Assembly: GCA_015228815.1 (NCBI GenBank)
Contig: JADGCV010000011.1
Span: forward strand, 1 to 64,000
Source: Magnetococcales bacterium
Lineage (GTDB): Bacteria > Pseudomonadota > Magnetococcia > Magnetococcales > UBA8363
Reading direction: 5' to 3'
Length of the DNA stretch: 64,000 nt
A model generated the notes under the pieces. The model did no database searches. It had not been told where the DNA came from and saw nothing but the letters and a program-made list of their open reading frames with translations. The translations under genes were made by a program, and so were the position numbers. Shown one piece after another: positions 38,700 to 48,215 of the stretch. Every line of letters starts with the position of its first letter. The stretch's first letter is position 1.

Positions 38700-39008
38700 T
38701 CAGTGGGGCGCCTTTTTTTTCTTTCGTTCCGTATGGGCCTTGAGTTCTTCCGTCAGGGTATCGATGGTTTCATTCACGGCGGAAACGACCGTTGCCGACT
38801 CCTTGGTGGCGGTAATGGTGCTGCCGGGGACATTGATGACCGCCTTGGCTTCGGCACGTTGTTCATTCTTGTGCGCATGTTTTTCAATGGTGAACCGGGC
38901 ACTGGTGATGGGACCGAAACGTTGGTCCAGATTTTCCAGTCGCTTGGTGATCCGATCCCTCAACTCGTCGCCGATGTCCAGTTGGCGGCCTTCCAGTTTG
39001 ATTTCCAT
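38700..39008 (-). CDS. hpf: Ribosome hibernation promoting factor, short form
   Basis: The 102-aa HPF/YfiA family protein starts MEIKLEGRQLDIGDELRDRI and has the beta-alpha pattern KRLENLDQRFG, FTIEKHAHK, AKAVINVPG, then two helices and a Lys-rich tail. It binds inactive ribosomes in stress. The start at 39008 fits the family; the frame continues 13 codons upstream. Confidence 0.88.
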   Translation of the reverse strand: MEIKLEGRQLDIGDELRDRITKRLENLDQRFGPITSARFTIEKHAHKNEQRAEAKAVINVPGSTITATKESATVVSAVNETIDTLTEELKAHTERKKKKAPH

Positions 39009-39234
39009 GGGATTATCTTTCCTTGTGTCCAGATTTCGTCCCTCCAAGACGATGTCGGCATCCCCCCGGCATTTCTTTCCTTGGGATCTTGCGTCTCGAA
39101 GCAGGGACGTTCATTTCTGCTGCGTGGAATCATGCCACCCGGGAAAAGACGCTTGAGCCTATGCGCGGATGGCGACAGTGAATCCCTGTCCGGAATAACC
39201 TGCATGACCTTCCGGACAGGGGTGTTTGATTTGT

Positions 39235-41061
39235 TTATTCGATGGTCAGCAACGGAGCACCCACGTTGACCAGATCACCCTTGGCAACATTGATGGCAGT
39301 CACCGTCCCCGCCCTGGGGGCGTGAATTTCCGCTTCCATCTTCATGGCTTCGATGACCACGATGACATCGCCGACCTTGACCTGTTTTCCCACTTCGGCA
39401 ACCACCTTGCAGATCGTTCCGGCAAGATTCGAAGGAACGGTCGTGCTTTTGCCGTCGGCGGCTGGAGCGGAAGCCGCTGCCGATTTGGGGGCTGCGGACC
39501 TTTTTCCCCGGGTTTCCTTCTGACCTGGAGGAAGAGGGGCGAATTGGCCACCACCAAACGCATACATGTCGCCGATGAACACCATTCGCTTGTTGCCGCC
39601 AGCACTGTCGGCGGCGGCTGCCGGAGCTGCCGCTGCCGCCGGGGCCGCCTGAGGCTTGGCTGCCTCGGTACCGGGGGCCGGTTCGAAGGCGGACGGATTG
39701 TCCCGGTTTTGCAGAAACTTCAAGCCAACCTGACTGAACAGGGCGTAGATCATCACGTCATCGATGACATCGCTCGCCAGACGAATTCCCTTCTCGGCGG
39801 CCAGCTTTTTCAATTCGGCGGTCAGTTTTTCCACTTCAGGCTCGATCAGATCGGCCGGGCGACAGGTGATCGGCTTTTCTCCTTTTTCCAGGACCCGGGC
39901 CTGAAGCTCCTTGTTGACCGGGGCCGGAGTGGCGCCATACTCGCCACGGAGGATCCCCCGGGTTTCCTTGGTGATCGATTTGTAGCGTTCGCCGCTCAGG
40001 ACGTTGAACACCGCCTGGGAGCCGACGATCTGCGAGGTCGGGGTAACCAGGGGAATGTAGCCCAGATCCTTGCGTACCCGGGGGATTTCTTCCAGGACGG
40101 CATCGAACTTGTCCATCCCCCCTTGTTCCTTGAGCTGACTTTCCATGTTGGTCAACATGCCACCCGGAACCTGGGCCACGAGAATCCGCGAATCGACCCC
40201 CTTGAGGCTGCCTTCGAACTTGGCGTATTTTTTACGCACATCGCGAAAGTAGGTGGCGATCTCTTCCAGAAGCTTGATGTCCAATCCGGTGCTGCGCGGC
40301 GATCCGTCGAAGATGGAGACGACCGATTCGGTGGCGGAGTGGCCGTAGGTCATGCACATGGAGGAGATGGAGGTATCGACCATGTCGATGCCTGCCTCGG
40401 CGGCCTTGACGATGGCGGCGGTGGACATGCCGGTGGTGGCATGACAGTGCATGGCGATCGGCAGTTTGACCGTTTCCTTGAGTTTGCTGACCAACTCTTC
40501 TGCGGCATAGGGGTTGATCAGACCCGACATGTCCTTGATGCAGATCGAATGGCATCCGAGGTCTTCCAGGTTCTTGGCCATGTCGAGCCAGAACTGGGTC
40601 TTGTGGACCGGGCTGGTGGTATAGGAAAGGGTTCCCTGGGCATGTTTGCCCACCTTCACCACGGAACGAATGGCGGTTTCAAGGTTGCGCACATCGTTCA
40701 TGGCGTCGAAAATGCGAAAGACATCCATTCCGTTGGTGGCGCAACGTTCCACGAACTTTTCGACGACATCGTCGGCATAGTGCCGGTAGCCCAGGATGTT
40801 CTGTCCGCGGAAAAGCATCTGCATGGGCGTTTTCGGCATGGCGGCCTTCAGGCGCCGCAGTCTTTCCCAAGGGTCTTCACCGAGAAAACGGATGCAGGAG
40901 TCGAAGGTGGCGCCACCCCATGTTTCCAGAGACCAGTAACCAACCTGATCAAGTTTTGCCGCGATGGGCAGCATGTCATCGATGCGCATGCGTGTGGCCA
41001 GCAACGATTGATGGGCGTCCCGCAGAACGACTTCGGTAATTCCAAGGGGCTTTTTCTTCAT
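39235..41061 (-). CDS. Biotin-dependent carboxyltransferase (oxaloacetate decarboxylase alpha / pyruvate carboxylase B)
   Basis: The 608-aa protein starts with the DRE-TIM barrel ([16 protein letters not shown]; metal-binding [13 protein letters not shown]). It continues through the PYC/OADA domain, an Ala-rich linker of about 90 residues, and a C-terminal biotinyl domain with [14 protein letters not shown]. It transfers CO2 between biotin and pyruvate/oxaloacetate. No biotin carboxylase (pycA) or membrane oadB gene is adjacent, so the direction cannot be decided. It is 150 bp downstream of hisG. Confidence 0.9.
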   Translation of the reverse strand: MKKKPLGITEVVLRDAHQSLLATRMRIDDMLPIAAKLDQVGYWSLETWGGATFDSCIRFLGEDPWERLRRLKAAMPKTPMQMLFRGQNILGYRHYADDVVEKFVERCATNGMDVFRIFDAMNDVRNLETAIRSVVKVGKHAQGTLSYTTSPVHKTQFWLDMAKNLEDLGCHSICIKDMSGLINPYAAEELVSKLKETVKLPIAMHCHATTGMSTAAIVKAAEAGIDMVDTSISSMCMTYGHSATESVVSIFDGSPRSTGLDIKLLEEIATYFRDVRKKYAKFEGSLKGVDSRILVAQVPGGMLTNMESQLKEQGGMDKFDAVLEEIPRVRKDLGYIPLVTPTSQIVGSQAVFNVLSGERYKSITKETRGILRGEYGATPAPVNKELQARVLEKGEKPITCRPADLIEPEVEKLTAELKKLAAEKGIRLASDVIDDVMIYALFSQVGLKFLQNRDNPSAFEPAPGTEAAKPQAAPAAAAAPAAAADSAGGNKRMVFIGDMYAFGGGQFAPLPPGQKETRGKRSAAPKSAAASAPAADGKSTTVPSNLAGTICKVVAEVGKQVKVGDVIVVIEAMKMEAEIHAPRAGTVTAINVAKGDLVNVGAPLLTIE

Positions 41062-41210
41062 GTTGGTTCCTTGCTTCCTGACGTCTGTTGGTTAAAGGCC
41101 AAGCGGGTAACGATTGTCAACGAACGACCGGTGTGGTGTCCATCGGAAGTTTACCACGATCGTTGAAGAATTCTGGAACGATTGGACAAAATACATGCGT
41201 TTCCGAAAAA

Positions 41211-42098
41211 TCATACCACTTTCTTCAAGTCGAATTCCAGGATGCCCATGGCGCCCGCCTGTTTTAACCTGGGAAGGAGGTCTCGGACCAGGCTTCGATC
41301 GACGACGGTCTCGACGGCGCGCCACTCCGGGTCAAGCAGCGGATTGACCGTGGGGGAGTGGATGCTGGGAAGAAGGGCCAACACCTGGTCGAGATGCAGG
41401 GTGGGGACGTTCATTTTGAGCATGACCTTGTGCCGGGCATCGAGGGCGGCGTTGAGCAACAGCGCGATCTGCCCGATCTTGGCTTTTTTCCAGGGATCTT
41501 CCATCGCCTTGGGATTGGCGATCAGTTTGGTACGGGTTTCCAGGAGTTCCTCGACGATGCGCAACCGATGGGCGCGAAGGGTGGAACCCGTTTCGGTGAT
41601 TTCCACCACGGCATCGACCAGACCTTCGACAACCTTGGCCTCGGTCGCCCCCCAGGAAAAAATCACCTCTGCCGCGACGCCGCGTTCTTCGAGATATCTC
41701 CGGGTGAAACTTTGCAATTCGGTGGCGATTCGTTTTCCCTGGAGGTCCTGGATGCCCCGAATGGGGGAATTTTCCGGGGCCACCAGAACCCAGCGGCATG
41801 GTTTATTGGAGCTTTTCGAGTATTCCAGAGTGGCGACATCGGCAACCTTGTCCTGGCAGTCGCGTTCGATGATCCAGTCCCATCCGGTCAGCGCCACGTC
41901 CAGGGTGCCATCGGCGACATAGAGGGCCATTTCCTGGGGCCGCATGAGTTTGCATACCAGGGTCGGGTCGTCGATCGCGGGAAAATAATTGCGCGAATTG
42001 ATGGCGATGCTCCACCCTGCCTGGGCGAAGAGTTCGACGGTCGCCTTTTCAAGGCTTCCCTTGGGAATTCCGAGTTTCAACTGAGGTGTCGTGTCCAT
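41211..42098 (-). CDS. hisG: ATP phosphoribosyltransferase, long form
   Basis: First enzyme of histidine synthesis. The 295-aa length and the C-terminal ACT-like regulatory domain (VMLKMNVPTLHLDQVLALLP) mark the HisZ-independent long form. The catalytic part shows LGIPKGSLEKAT, DVALTGWDWI and the PRPP loop VEITETGSTLRAHRLRI. It is followed by carboxyltransferase DNA rather than other his genes. Confidence 0.94.
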   Translation of the reverse strand: MDTTPQLKLGIPKGSLEKATVELFAQAGWSIAINSRNYFPAIDDPTLVCKLMRPQEMALYVADGTLDVALTGWDWIIERDCQDKVADVATLEYSKSSNKPCRWVLVAPENSPIRGIQDLQGKRIATELQSFTRRYLEERGVAAEVIFSWGATEAKVVEGLVDAVVEITETGSTLRAHRLRIVEELLETRTKLIANPKAMEDPWKKAKIGQIALLLNAALDARHKVMLKMNVPTLHLDQVLALLPSIHSPTVNPLLDPEWRAVETVVDRSLVRDLLPRLKQAGAMGILEFDLKKVV

Positions 42099-42111
42099 GG
42101 AATCAAAACCG

Positions 42112-42804
42112 TTATCCCCCCCGGGTCAAACCCAGGAGGCCAGTGAGTTGGTTGAAATGATGCATGATCGCATCCGGCTGAAGATCTTCAAGGGGCAGAC
42201 CGCGGTTGTAGCCGTGACTGACCAGAAGAAGGTGACACCCCGCGTTCCGGGCCGCAAGGCAATCCGTTTCGGAGTCGCCGATCATGAGCGTCTCCGATGT
42301 CGTGCTCCCCAGTTGATTCATGGCATGATGGAGCGGCAGAGGATGGGGTTTTCGTTCTTCCAGGGTATCGCCACCGACAATGGTCCTGAAATAGTGGGTG
42401 AGGTCGAGTTTATCGAGCATCAGGTGGGCCAGCGATTGCGGTTTGTTGGTGACGACGGCCATGGGCAGGTCCAGGTCATGGAGGGTTTCCAGACATGCGA
42501 CGACACCGGGATAGGGAAAAGAATGATCGGTGATATGAATGCGATAGTAGTCCATGAAGTCCGCGACCGCCGCTTCGAAATCGGGATCGTTTTCCGGTGG
42601 ATTGGCGTTGATGCCCCAGAATCCTCGCGCCAGAAGATAGCGGGCGCCGTTGCCGACATAATCGCGGACCAGATTCAGGGGGAGGGCGGAATGTCCCCGG
42701 CGGGTCAGGGTATGATTGGTGGCGTGCCACAGGTCGGGGGCGGAATCGACCAGGGTCCCGTCCAGATCGAACAGGATCGTCCGGCATTGGGAAAAAAACG
42801 TCAT
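42112..42804 (-). CDS. gph: HAD phosphatase, phosphoglycolate phosphatase-like
   Basis: The 230-aa HAD enzyme has motif I FDLDGTLVDSAPDL, motif II AVVTNKP, the Lys ERKPHPLPLHHAM and motif III MIGDSETDCLAARNAG. Overall layout fits Gph, which clears 2-phosphoglycolate. Its start overlaps the stop of hpt (ATGA). Confidence 0.88.
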   Translation of the reverse strand: MTFFSQCRTILFDLDGTLVDSAPDLWHATNHTLTRRGHSALPLNLVRDYVGNGARYLLARGFWGINANPPENDPDFEAAVADFMDYYRIHITDHSFPYPGVVACLETLHDLDLPMAVVTNKPQSLAHLMLDKLDLTHYFRTIVGGDTLEERKPHPLPLHHAMNQLGSTTSETLMIGDSETDCLAARNAGCHLLLVSHGYNRGLPLEDLQPDAIMHHFNQLTGLLGLTRGG

Positions 42805-43331
42805 GACCGGATCCAGGCCAGATGGGGCAGACCGCGATGGCGGTTGGCATGGTCGAGGCCATAGCCGACGATGAATTGATCGGGAACCTCGAAGCAGTGA
42901 CCATCGAGCGGCGTCGGAATCTGTCGCCGCGAGGGTTTGTTCAACAATACGACACTGATCAATTCTTGTACTCCCTTCTCGCGAAGATGTTTTTGCACGG
43001 CGTTCATGGTGAATCCCGAATCGATGATGTCATCCAGGAGAAGAACCTGCCGATGACGCACGTCCAGGGTATGATCGAGAAGGATTTCGATTGTTCCCGG
43101 ACTTGTCAACCCCAAACGGTAGGAAGAGACGGTGATGAAATCGATTTCGGGGTCCAATCCCAGGCGGCACAAGGCGCGGACCATGTCGGCGGTGAAGATG
43201 AAGGCCCCCTTCATGACGCCAATCACGACCGGATCGGGTTGAAGTCTGGGAAGGAGTTCGTCCGCCATGAGGGTGATGCGTTGCCGGATGATTTCCTCAT
43301 CGAGAAATTTCGACAGGTGGGAAGAGGTCAT
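42801..43331 (-). CDS. hpt: Hypoxanthine phosphoribosyltransferase
   Basis: A purine salvage enzyme of 176 aa. The PRPP loop VLLLDDIIDSGFTM is clear, and IGVMKGAFIFTADMVRAL and FIVGYGLDHANRHRGLPHL are family hallmarks. It overlaps metW upstream and gph downstream by four bases each. Confidence 0.94.
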   Translation of the reverse strand: MTSSHLSKFLDEEIIRQRITLMADELLPRLQPDPVVIGVMKGAFIFTADMVRALCRLGLDPEIDFITVSSYRLGLTSPGTIEILLDHTLDVRHRQVLLLDDIIDSGFTMNAVQKHLREKGVQELISVVLLNKPSRRQIPTPLDGHCFEVPDQFIVGYGLDHANRHRGLPHLAWIRS

Positions 43332-44014
43332 CCTTTTCCCTTTTCCAACAGGAACACCGCCACGGGGGCCAGGAGGTTGGCCACGGTCCGGGGAAGAATA
43401 TCGACCAGATGTCTTTTGAGGGGGCTGCGCGGCGGTCCCCCCCAGGCGGCCAGGGGAATCTGTTCGATGATGTTGATCCCCATCTGCCGGCACAGGTCCT
43501 GAAAATCGAGGATGGAGCACATGCGAATGTTTGGCGTATCGAACCATTCGTAAGGAAGCATCGGTGTTTTGGGCATGCGACCGGTCGTCAGGAGTTTCAG
43601 GCGAATGTTCCAATGGCCAAAATTGGGAAAGGAGACGATGATCTTTTTGCCGACGCGCAACATTTCGCGAATGACGAACCGGGGCCGACGAACCGCCTGA
43701 AGTGTCTGCGACAGGATGACATAATCAAACGCGCCATCGGTATGATCCGACAGTCCCTGATCGATGTCGCCATGATAGACCGGCAGGCCGCGGGCGATGC
43801 AGGCATGCATTCCCTGGGAGGAAATCTCGACGCCAAAGCCGCGGGCATTCTTGTTTTTGATCAGGAATTCAAGGAGACGTCCGTCACCGCAGCCAAGGTC
43901 GAGCACTCTGGCGTCCCTGGCGACGAGGGTGGCGATGATCTCCTGGTCGATACGCAGGTCGGAGGCGTGGACATGGGCGGCGTGCGCAGGATCATGGCGG
44001 TGGGGCATGCTCAT
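43328..44014 (-). CDS. metW: Methionine biosynthesis methyltransferase-like protein MetW
   Basis: A 228-aa class I methyltransferase fold with VLDLGCGDGRLLEFL, GFGVEISSQGMHACIARG and FDYVILSQTLQAVRRP. NFGHWNIRLKLLTTGRMP is typical of MetW. It works with MetX in homoserine acylation. It overlaps metX by four bases. Its C terminus is a short hydrophobic tail. Confidence 0.95.
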   Translation of the reverse strand: MSMPHRHDPAHAAHVHASDLRIDQEIIATLVARDARVLDLGCGDGRLLEFLIKNKNARGFGVEISSQGMHACIARGLPVYHGDIDQGLSDHTDGAFDYVILSQTLQAVRRPRFVIREMLRVGKKIIVSFPNFGHWNIRLKLLTTGRMPKTPMLPYEWFDTPNIRMCSILDFQDLCRQMGINIIEQIPLAAWGGPPRSPLKRHLVDILPRTVANLLAPVAVFLLEKGKG

Positions 44015-45192
44015 GAATTCCTTTGGGATGGCGGATGCAGTTGTTCATTGTACAACCGGTTGATGAAGGTGGCCATGGACAGGGCGTATTCATGATCCTG
44101 GAGGAGGAAGGAGTCATGGCCATGGGGTGAATGGAATTCCTGATAGGAAACGTTCTTCTGGTGCAGATTGAGAATGCGGACCAGCTCCTTGGATCGGGAA
44201 CTGTCGAAGCGCCAATCGGTATCGAAGCTCATGACGAACAGGCGGGCACGGACCATCTTGAGCCTGCGGGCGGTTGTTTCGGGGTCGGGAAAGGGATCGA
44301 AATAGTCCATCGCCTTGGTGATGTAGAGATAGGTATTGGCATCGAATTTCTTGCCGAAGGTCGATCCCTGATGCTTGAGATAGGATTCGACGGCAAAGTC
44401 GGTTTCCAGGGCGAAGGAGAAGGATTCGCGGTTTTGCAGACGGCGACCGAATTTTTCATGGAGCCCCTTCTCGGAAAGATAGGTGATGTGGGCCATCATC
44501 CGCGCCACCGACAATCCCCGTTCCGGTTTGGGTCCATGGTAGTAGTTGCCATTGTTGAAATCGGGGTCCTGGGTGATGGCCTGACGGGCGACGGCGTTGA
44601 AGGCGATGTTCTGGGCCGAAAGTCTGGGGGTGGAGGCGATGATCAGGGCGCCGGCGATGCTGTCGGGATAATCCAGGGCCCATTGCAGGGCGATCATTCC
44701 CCCCATCGATCCTCCCGCCACGGCCAGGACCTTGTCGATTCCCAGGTGGAGGAGCAGGGACCGTTGCAGCCGGGCGATGTCGCCGATGGTGATGAGGGGA
44801 AAGTTCAGGGCATAGGGGGTCTGGGTTGCCGGATTGATGCTCGATGGACCGGATGTGCCGTCGCACCCCCCCAGATTGTTGGCGCAGATGACAAAAAAAT
44901 GATCGGTATCGAACGGTTTTCCAGGACCGATATAGCCATCCCACCAACCGGTCTTGGTATCGGTCGGATGATGGCGACCGGCGGCGTGGGCATTGCCCGA
45001 AAGGGCATGACAGATGAGGATGACGTTGCTTTTATCATGGTTGAGCCGGCCATAGGTTTCATAGGCCACCTGGATCGGTTGCAGGGTCGCCCCGCTGTCA
45101 AGGCGCAATGGTTCTCCCTGGTCGAACAGGGTGACTGTCTGTGTCGTCACCAGACCGACGGAAGTGGGATCGTTCGTGGAGGTTGAATTCAT
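44011..45192 (-). CDS. metX: Homoserine O-acyltransferase MetX
   Basis: Alpha/beta-hydrolase of 393 aa that acylates homoserine for methionine synthesis. The oxyanion region ICHALSGNAHAAG, nucleophile GGSMGGMIALQW, acid SFDTDWRF and base SPHGHDSFL are all present. The ATG at 45192 is preferred; the frame upstream lacks similarity. It leads metX-metW-hpt-gph. I did not recognise a SAM riboswitch in the leader. Confidence 0.95.
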   Translation of the reverse strand: MNSTSTNDPTSVGLVTTQTVTLFDQGEPLRLDSGATLQPIQVAYETYGRLNHDKSNVILICHALSGNAHAAGRHHPTDTKTGWWDGYIGPGKPFDTDHFFVICANNLGGCDGTSGPSSINPATQTPYALNFPLITIGDIARLQRSLLLHLGIDKVLAVAGGSMGGMIALQWALDYPDSIAGALIIASTPRLSAQNIAFNAVARQAITQDPDFNNGNYYHGPKPERGLSVARMMAHITYLSEKGLHEKFGRRLQNRESFSFALETDFAVESYLKHQGSTFGKKFDANTYLYITKAMDYFDPFPDPETTARRLKMVRARLFVMSFDTDWRFDSSRSKELVRILNLHQKNVSYQEFHSPHGHDSFLLQDHEYALSMATFINRLYNEQLHPPSQRNS

Positions 45193-45305
45193 GGTGGTCT
45201 GGAATTCATGGATGGTTTCGCATCCCGATGATGGCGGCTTTTCGGCGAACCTTGGGATTTTCCATCGGTTTCTTCCCGTCGTCAAGGGGTCATTCTGGCA
45301 CCAGG

Positions 45306-45413
45306 TCAGGACAACACCCACTCGCCGTTTGCCTTGATCTCGTCGTACATGGCGTCCGGAGCCAAATCGATCTCGCCGGGCCAAGTCACAGCCGAAACAT
45401 TCAGTGACGTCAT
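45306..45413 (-). CDS. 35-aa ORF coupled to the Rpn gene
   Basis: A short frame begins at an ATG overlapping the Rpn stop (ATATGA at 45410-45415) and encodes MTSLNVSAVTWPGEIDLAPD plus fifteen more residues. The composition is acidic and plausible for a real peptide, and coupling supports translation. I do not recognise it. It could be a regulator or inhibitor of Rpn, or chance. Confidence 0.35.
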   Translation of the reverse strand: MTSLNVSAVTWPGEIDLAPDAMYDEIKANGEWVLS

Positions 45414-46321
45414 ATTGATTCCGCGAATACATCCTTCAGGGACCTGGCATCCACAAATCGAAGGCTCCACGCCTCCAGGATGGGCAGTTCGGCGTTGGCG
45501 ATTTTTTCGCTGGCCCATTCAGGCAATTTGCCAAAACGGTGTTGTAATAAGCGGGTCAGGATCTTTGCTTCGCCAATTTGTTCTCCTCTCCGCTCACCGA
45601 TTTGAATGCCTTCTTTCCGTGCCAGTTCGATACGTCCTCGTGCGTCGGCAATGGCGATTCCAGCCTTGTCATAAAGGTCCAGCTCATCTTTCGTCATGTT
45701 GGCGATCATGGCTTTTTCAAACGCATGCCGAAATGGTGGCAGATCCAGTTGGTCGGGTACCCGTTCCAGGGTTTCGGCATGGCGGATGAAATAAATCCAT
45801 TTCTCAAGGATTCCGTCACACGCTTCCAAGGTTTTCGTGAATTTTGTCAACTCCACGAAATAATGGACAATATCGCTCAGGTACGAATCGCCGGTGATGG
45901 TTTCCTGGGACTGGTGGCAGGAAACGCTGTGGTCGAAGTTTGGGAACAGGATAAAATCGGTGATGGTGATCGCGATGACCTGTCTTAATTTGGGGTAGTC
46001 TTCAGCCCTGCTGATCTGTCCAGAATAGGCCTTGGCACTGTTGTATTGGATGCGGTTGAGAAACCCGGCAACCTTCTCCATCTGCATCTCTACCACATAC
46101 GAAATGCCGCGATGATCCTTGCAGCGCACATCCAAAACAGAGGATTTGAGGTCCTTGATGCGTGGCGCCAGAAACGGGTCCAGGATGGTCAACTCCACAA
46201 TACGCCGATCCCCATCCAACCCGAGCAGACTCTCCAGAAAGGAGATCAGGATATCCTTTGCGTCTTCGCTGCCGAAAATTTTCTTGAAGGCAAAGTCGAT
46301 ACGTGGATCGATGAATTTCAT
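45410..46321 (-). CDS. Rpn/PDDEXK-type recombination-promoting nuclease (transposase-like)
   Basis: The 303-aa protein begins FIDPRIDFAFKKIFGSED, a hallmark of Rpn/PD-(D/E)XK_2 proteins. It carries the catalytic strands SSVLDVRCKD and SYVVEMQM, and ends with a coiled region containing IQIGERRGEQIGEAK and a helix set like other members. These DNA endonucleases promote recA-independent exchange or act in phage defence. They are often multi-copy and mobile. Confidence 0.88.
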   Translation of the reverse strand: MKFIDPRIDFAFKKIFGSEDAKDILISFLESLLGLDGDRRIVELTILDPFLAPRIKDLKSSVLDVRCKDHRGISYVVEMQMEKVAGFLNRIQYNSAKAYSGQISRAEDYPKLRQVIAITITDFILFPNFDHSVSCHQSQETITGDSYLSDIVHYFVELTKFTKTLEACDGILEKWIYFIRHAETLERVPDQLDLPPFRHAFEKAMIANMTKDELDLYDKAGIAIADARGRIELARKEGIQIGERRGEQIGEAKILTRLLQHRFGKLPEWASEKIANAELPILEAWSLRFVDARSLKDVFAESI

Positions 46322-46619
46322 GATCTATTCCTTGCCGTTGATCAGAGAAGGCGTGTCCGGTGGTTCATTGTCCTGTGGAAAGGGTGTGCCGTCAATCAGG
46401 ATCAGTCGGAATCGGGTTGTGAAGTGATTCGGACCGGACTGTTTGCGCTGATCGCAAAGACTTCATCACCTCCTGAACCCGTGCAAATTTTTTCCAAAAA
46501 ACATATAGCGTCCCCGAATTTTCACGAAAACGGAATCCGGGGACTGAATCCTGTCTTAAGGTCCCAAAGTGTCCCATGGACAGGATTGTCCCCAAATTTC
46601 CGCCCTCGGGCTGACCCCA
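46322..46619. repeat. Intergenic DNA with palindromic repeats
   Basis: No gene is supported in the first 200 bases. Two imperfect hairpins occur: tccccgaatttt against aaaacggaatccgggga at 46511-46542, and aatcctgtc/gacaggatt at 46547-46555/46579-46587. A related segment with ggaaattcggagacaatt lies near 46840. They resemble REP-type repeats. Confidence 0.5.
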
Positions 46620-46745
46620 TCAAACGCTGACCCAGGACAAAGCCAGCAGGGTGAACAAAAACAACAGAACAGGAAGGATCACCTTCTTCCAGTCGAGTTC
46701 CTCCTTGTCTCCATGGATTCCACTCTCGATATGTGCGATATGCAT
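46620..46745 (-). CDS. 41-aa single-span membrane protein
   Basis: The frame begins MHIAHIESGIHGDKEELDW and then has a hydrophobic helix KVILPVLLFLFTLLAL, ending WVSV. The ribosome site GGAAAGGAG lies upstream of the ATG at 46745. The polar-to-membrane layout and good start signal suggest a real small protein. It is divergent from the tetraheme cytochrome gene 280 bp away and may assist an electron-transfer complex; that is conjecture. Confidence 0.55.
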   Translation of the reverse strand: MHIAHIESGIHGDKEELDWKKVILPVLLFLFTLLALSWVSV

Positions 46746-47024
46746 GGCCGTCTCCTTTCCCGTCCCCAAGTCTGCCGACAACCCCTCCCTTCAGCCCCCA
46801 TATCGGCTTGGACAAGGGAATGGCGGAGAAGTTCCACGGAAATTCGGAGACAATTCAGTCACCAGATTTCCATCAATTTGTCTGATTCCATCCACGGCGG
46901 AACCGAAGACGTAATGCCTGGTGCGCGATGGATTGTGTGTACTGCTTGTCTTGTGTGGACAGTGATGGAATTCCGAAGTACACTGGGAAGATGAAGAATA
47001 CCGTAGCCTCGGGGAGAGCCCTGT

Positions 47025-47633
47025 ATGTCCCACAAACAACCTCACAACCGTCGGGCCATGGCCGACAATCGTGGCGCCACGCTGCCACTGGCCGTTCTGG
47101 GCGGTCTTGTTCTTGGGGGTATGGTTTTTTTTCTCTTTCATTTTCTCGTCATGGACGGTCCCACGAACACCTTGGAGTTTTGCATCTCATGTCATGAAAT
47201 GGAAGGGGTCTACAAGGAATACAGCGAAAGCATTCACTACAAGAACCATTCCGGGGTTCGGGTGGTGTGCGCGGACTGTCATGTTCCCCATGGCAAAGGG
47301 TTGGTCGATTATCTGGAAAAGCTTGAAGACAAGGTGCTGGTTGGAGGACGTCATCTGTACCATCACCTCATCGGCACCTATCCGGATTCGGCTTCCTTTG
47401 AAAGGGAACGATACCGCCTGGCCCAATATGTTCTTGGAAAGATGAAGGAACGGGACTCCAGGGAGTGCCGCCGTTGCCATACCTTCGAGGCGATGCAACT
47501 GGCCGATCAAAGTCGTTCCGCCGCCAACAAACATGGACGGCTGATGAAGCAGGGAGATGGCACCTGCATCGACTGTCATTCGGGTGTTGTCCATGAGGAA
47601 CCGAAGAAACCCGGGGAGGAGCAACCGAAATGA
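47025..47633 (+). CDS. NapC/NirT-family tetraheme cytochrome c
   Basis: A membrane-anchored quinol-oxidising cytochrome of 202 aa. One N-terminal membrane helix (LAVLGGLVLGGMVFFLFHFL) is followed by four heme sites: FCISCHEM, CADCHVP, CRRCHTF and CIDCHSG. It passes electrons from quinol to periplasmic reductases. GGGGAGAG precedes the ATG. The monoheme gene follows with a 4-base overlap; no reductase gene is in view. Confidence 0.94.
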   Translation: MSHKQPHNRRAMADNRGATLPLAVLGGLVLGGMVFFLFHFLVMDGPTNTLEFCISCHEMEGVYKEYSESIHYKNHSGVRVVCADCHVPHGKGLVDYLEKLEDKVLVGGRHLYHHLIGTYPDSASFERERYRLAQYVLGKMKERDSRECRRCHTFEAMQLADQSRSAANKHGRLMKQGDGTCIDCHSGVVHEEPKKPGEEQPK

Positions 47634-48142
47634 ACGCGAGAACCCTCATTATCCTTTCCCTGAGTTTATCTCTTTTCGTGGTTTCCCCGGCGCTATCGGC
47701 GGAACCATCCCACCGCGACACCTATGTGCAAGGAGTCATCGCCATTCTGCGTCAACATGCCGCGCACATTCGCATGTTGGCGACGATCGATTTCAAGTAC
47801 AGCCATAACCTTGTTCGTCATGTGTCGGCCCTTGAAGACAGCTTTGGTCTCCTCGGTCCCATGGACTGGCACGCTGCCCGGGCCGTTTCTCTTCAAGAAA
47901 ACGATGGCAACCATCCTTTGATGGATACCGAAGCATTCGAGTCCCTTGCCCGTGATTGCCAAAAATCCATCAAAACCCTCCATCAAAGCGCGATCCACCG
48001 GATCGAGGGAGGAACCGCCGAACCCGTATTGGAGGCGTTGGACAAGGTTCAAAGCAAGTGTAACCACTGTCATGGTCTTCTGGGCGGCGCCGCTCCCGAT
48101 GTCTGGGGAAATGGCGTACCGGATCAACCCGTCGTGCCCTGA
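47630..48142 (+). CDS. Exported monoheme cytochrome, cytochrome c'-like
   Basis: The 170-aa protein has a signal peptide (LIILSLSLSLFVVSPALSAE) and a helical body, with the single heme motif KCNHCHGLLGG near the C terminus, the layout of the cytochrome c'/c-prime fold. It is coupled to the tetraheme cytochrome by an ATGA overlap and is a likely redox partner or terminal component. Confidence 0.85.
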   Translation: MNARTLIILSLSLSLFVVSPALSAEPSHRDTYVQGVIAILRQHAAHIRMLATIDFKYSHNLVRHVSALEDSFGLLGPMDWHAARAVSLQENDGNHPLMDTEAFESLARDCQKSIKTLHQSAIHRIEGGTAEPVLEALDKVQSKCNHCHGLLGGAAPDVWGNGVPDQPVVP

Positions 48143-48215
48143 AACGGTCCTGCGCAAGGGGCTTCCTCGGGCCACCCTTTTCGACAGGACCGAAGAGAAA
48201 TCCAGGTGGTTAGGC

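Noticed and set aside
39226-41166. Plus-strand frame of 646 codons opposite the carboxyltransferase
   Set aside because: Antisense shadow of the biotin-dependent carboxyltransferase; composition rich in His, Gln and Gly repeats typical of such shadows.
45193-45305. SAM riboswitch upstream of metX
   Set aside because: The leader has no recognisable SAM-I, SAM-II or related core; unresolved by eye.
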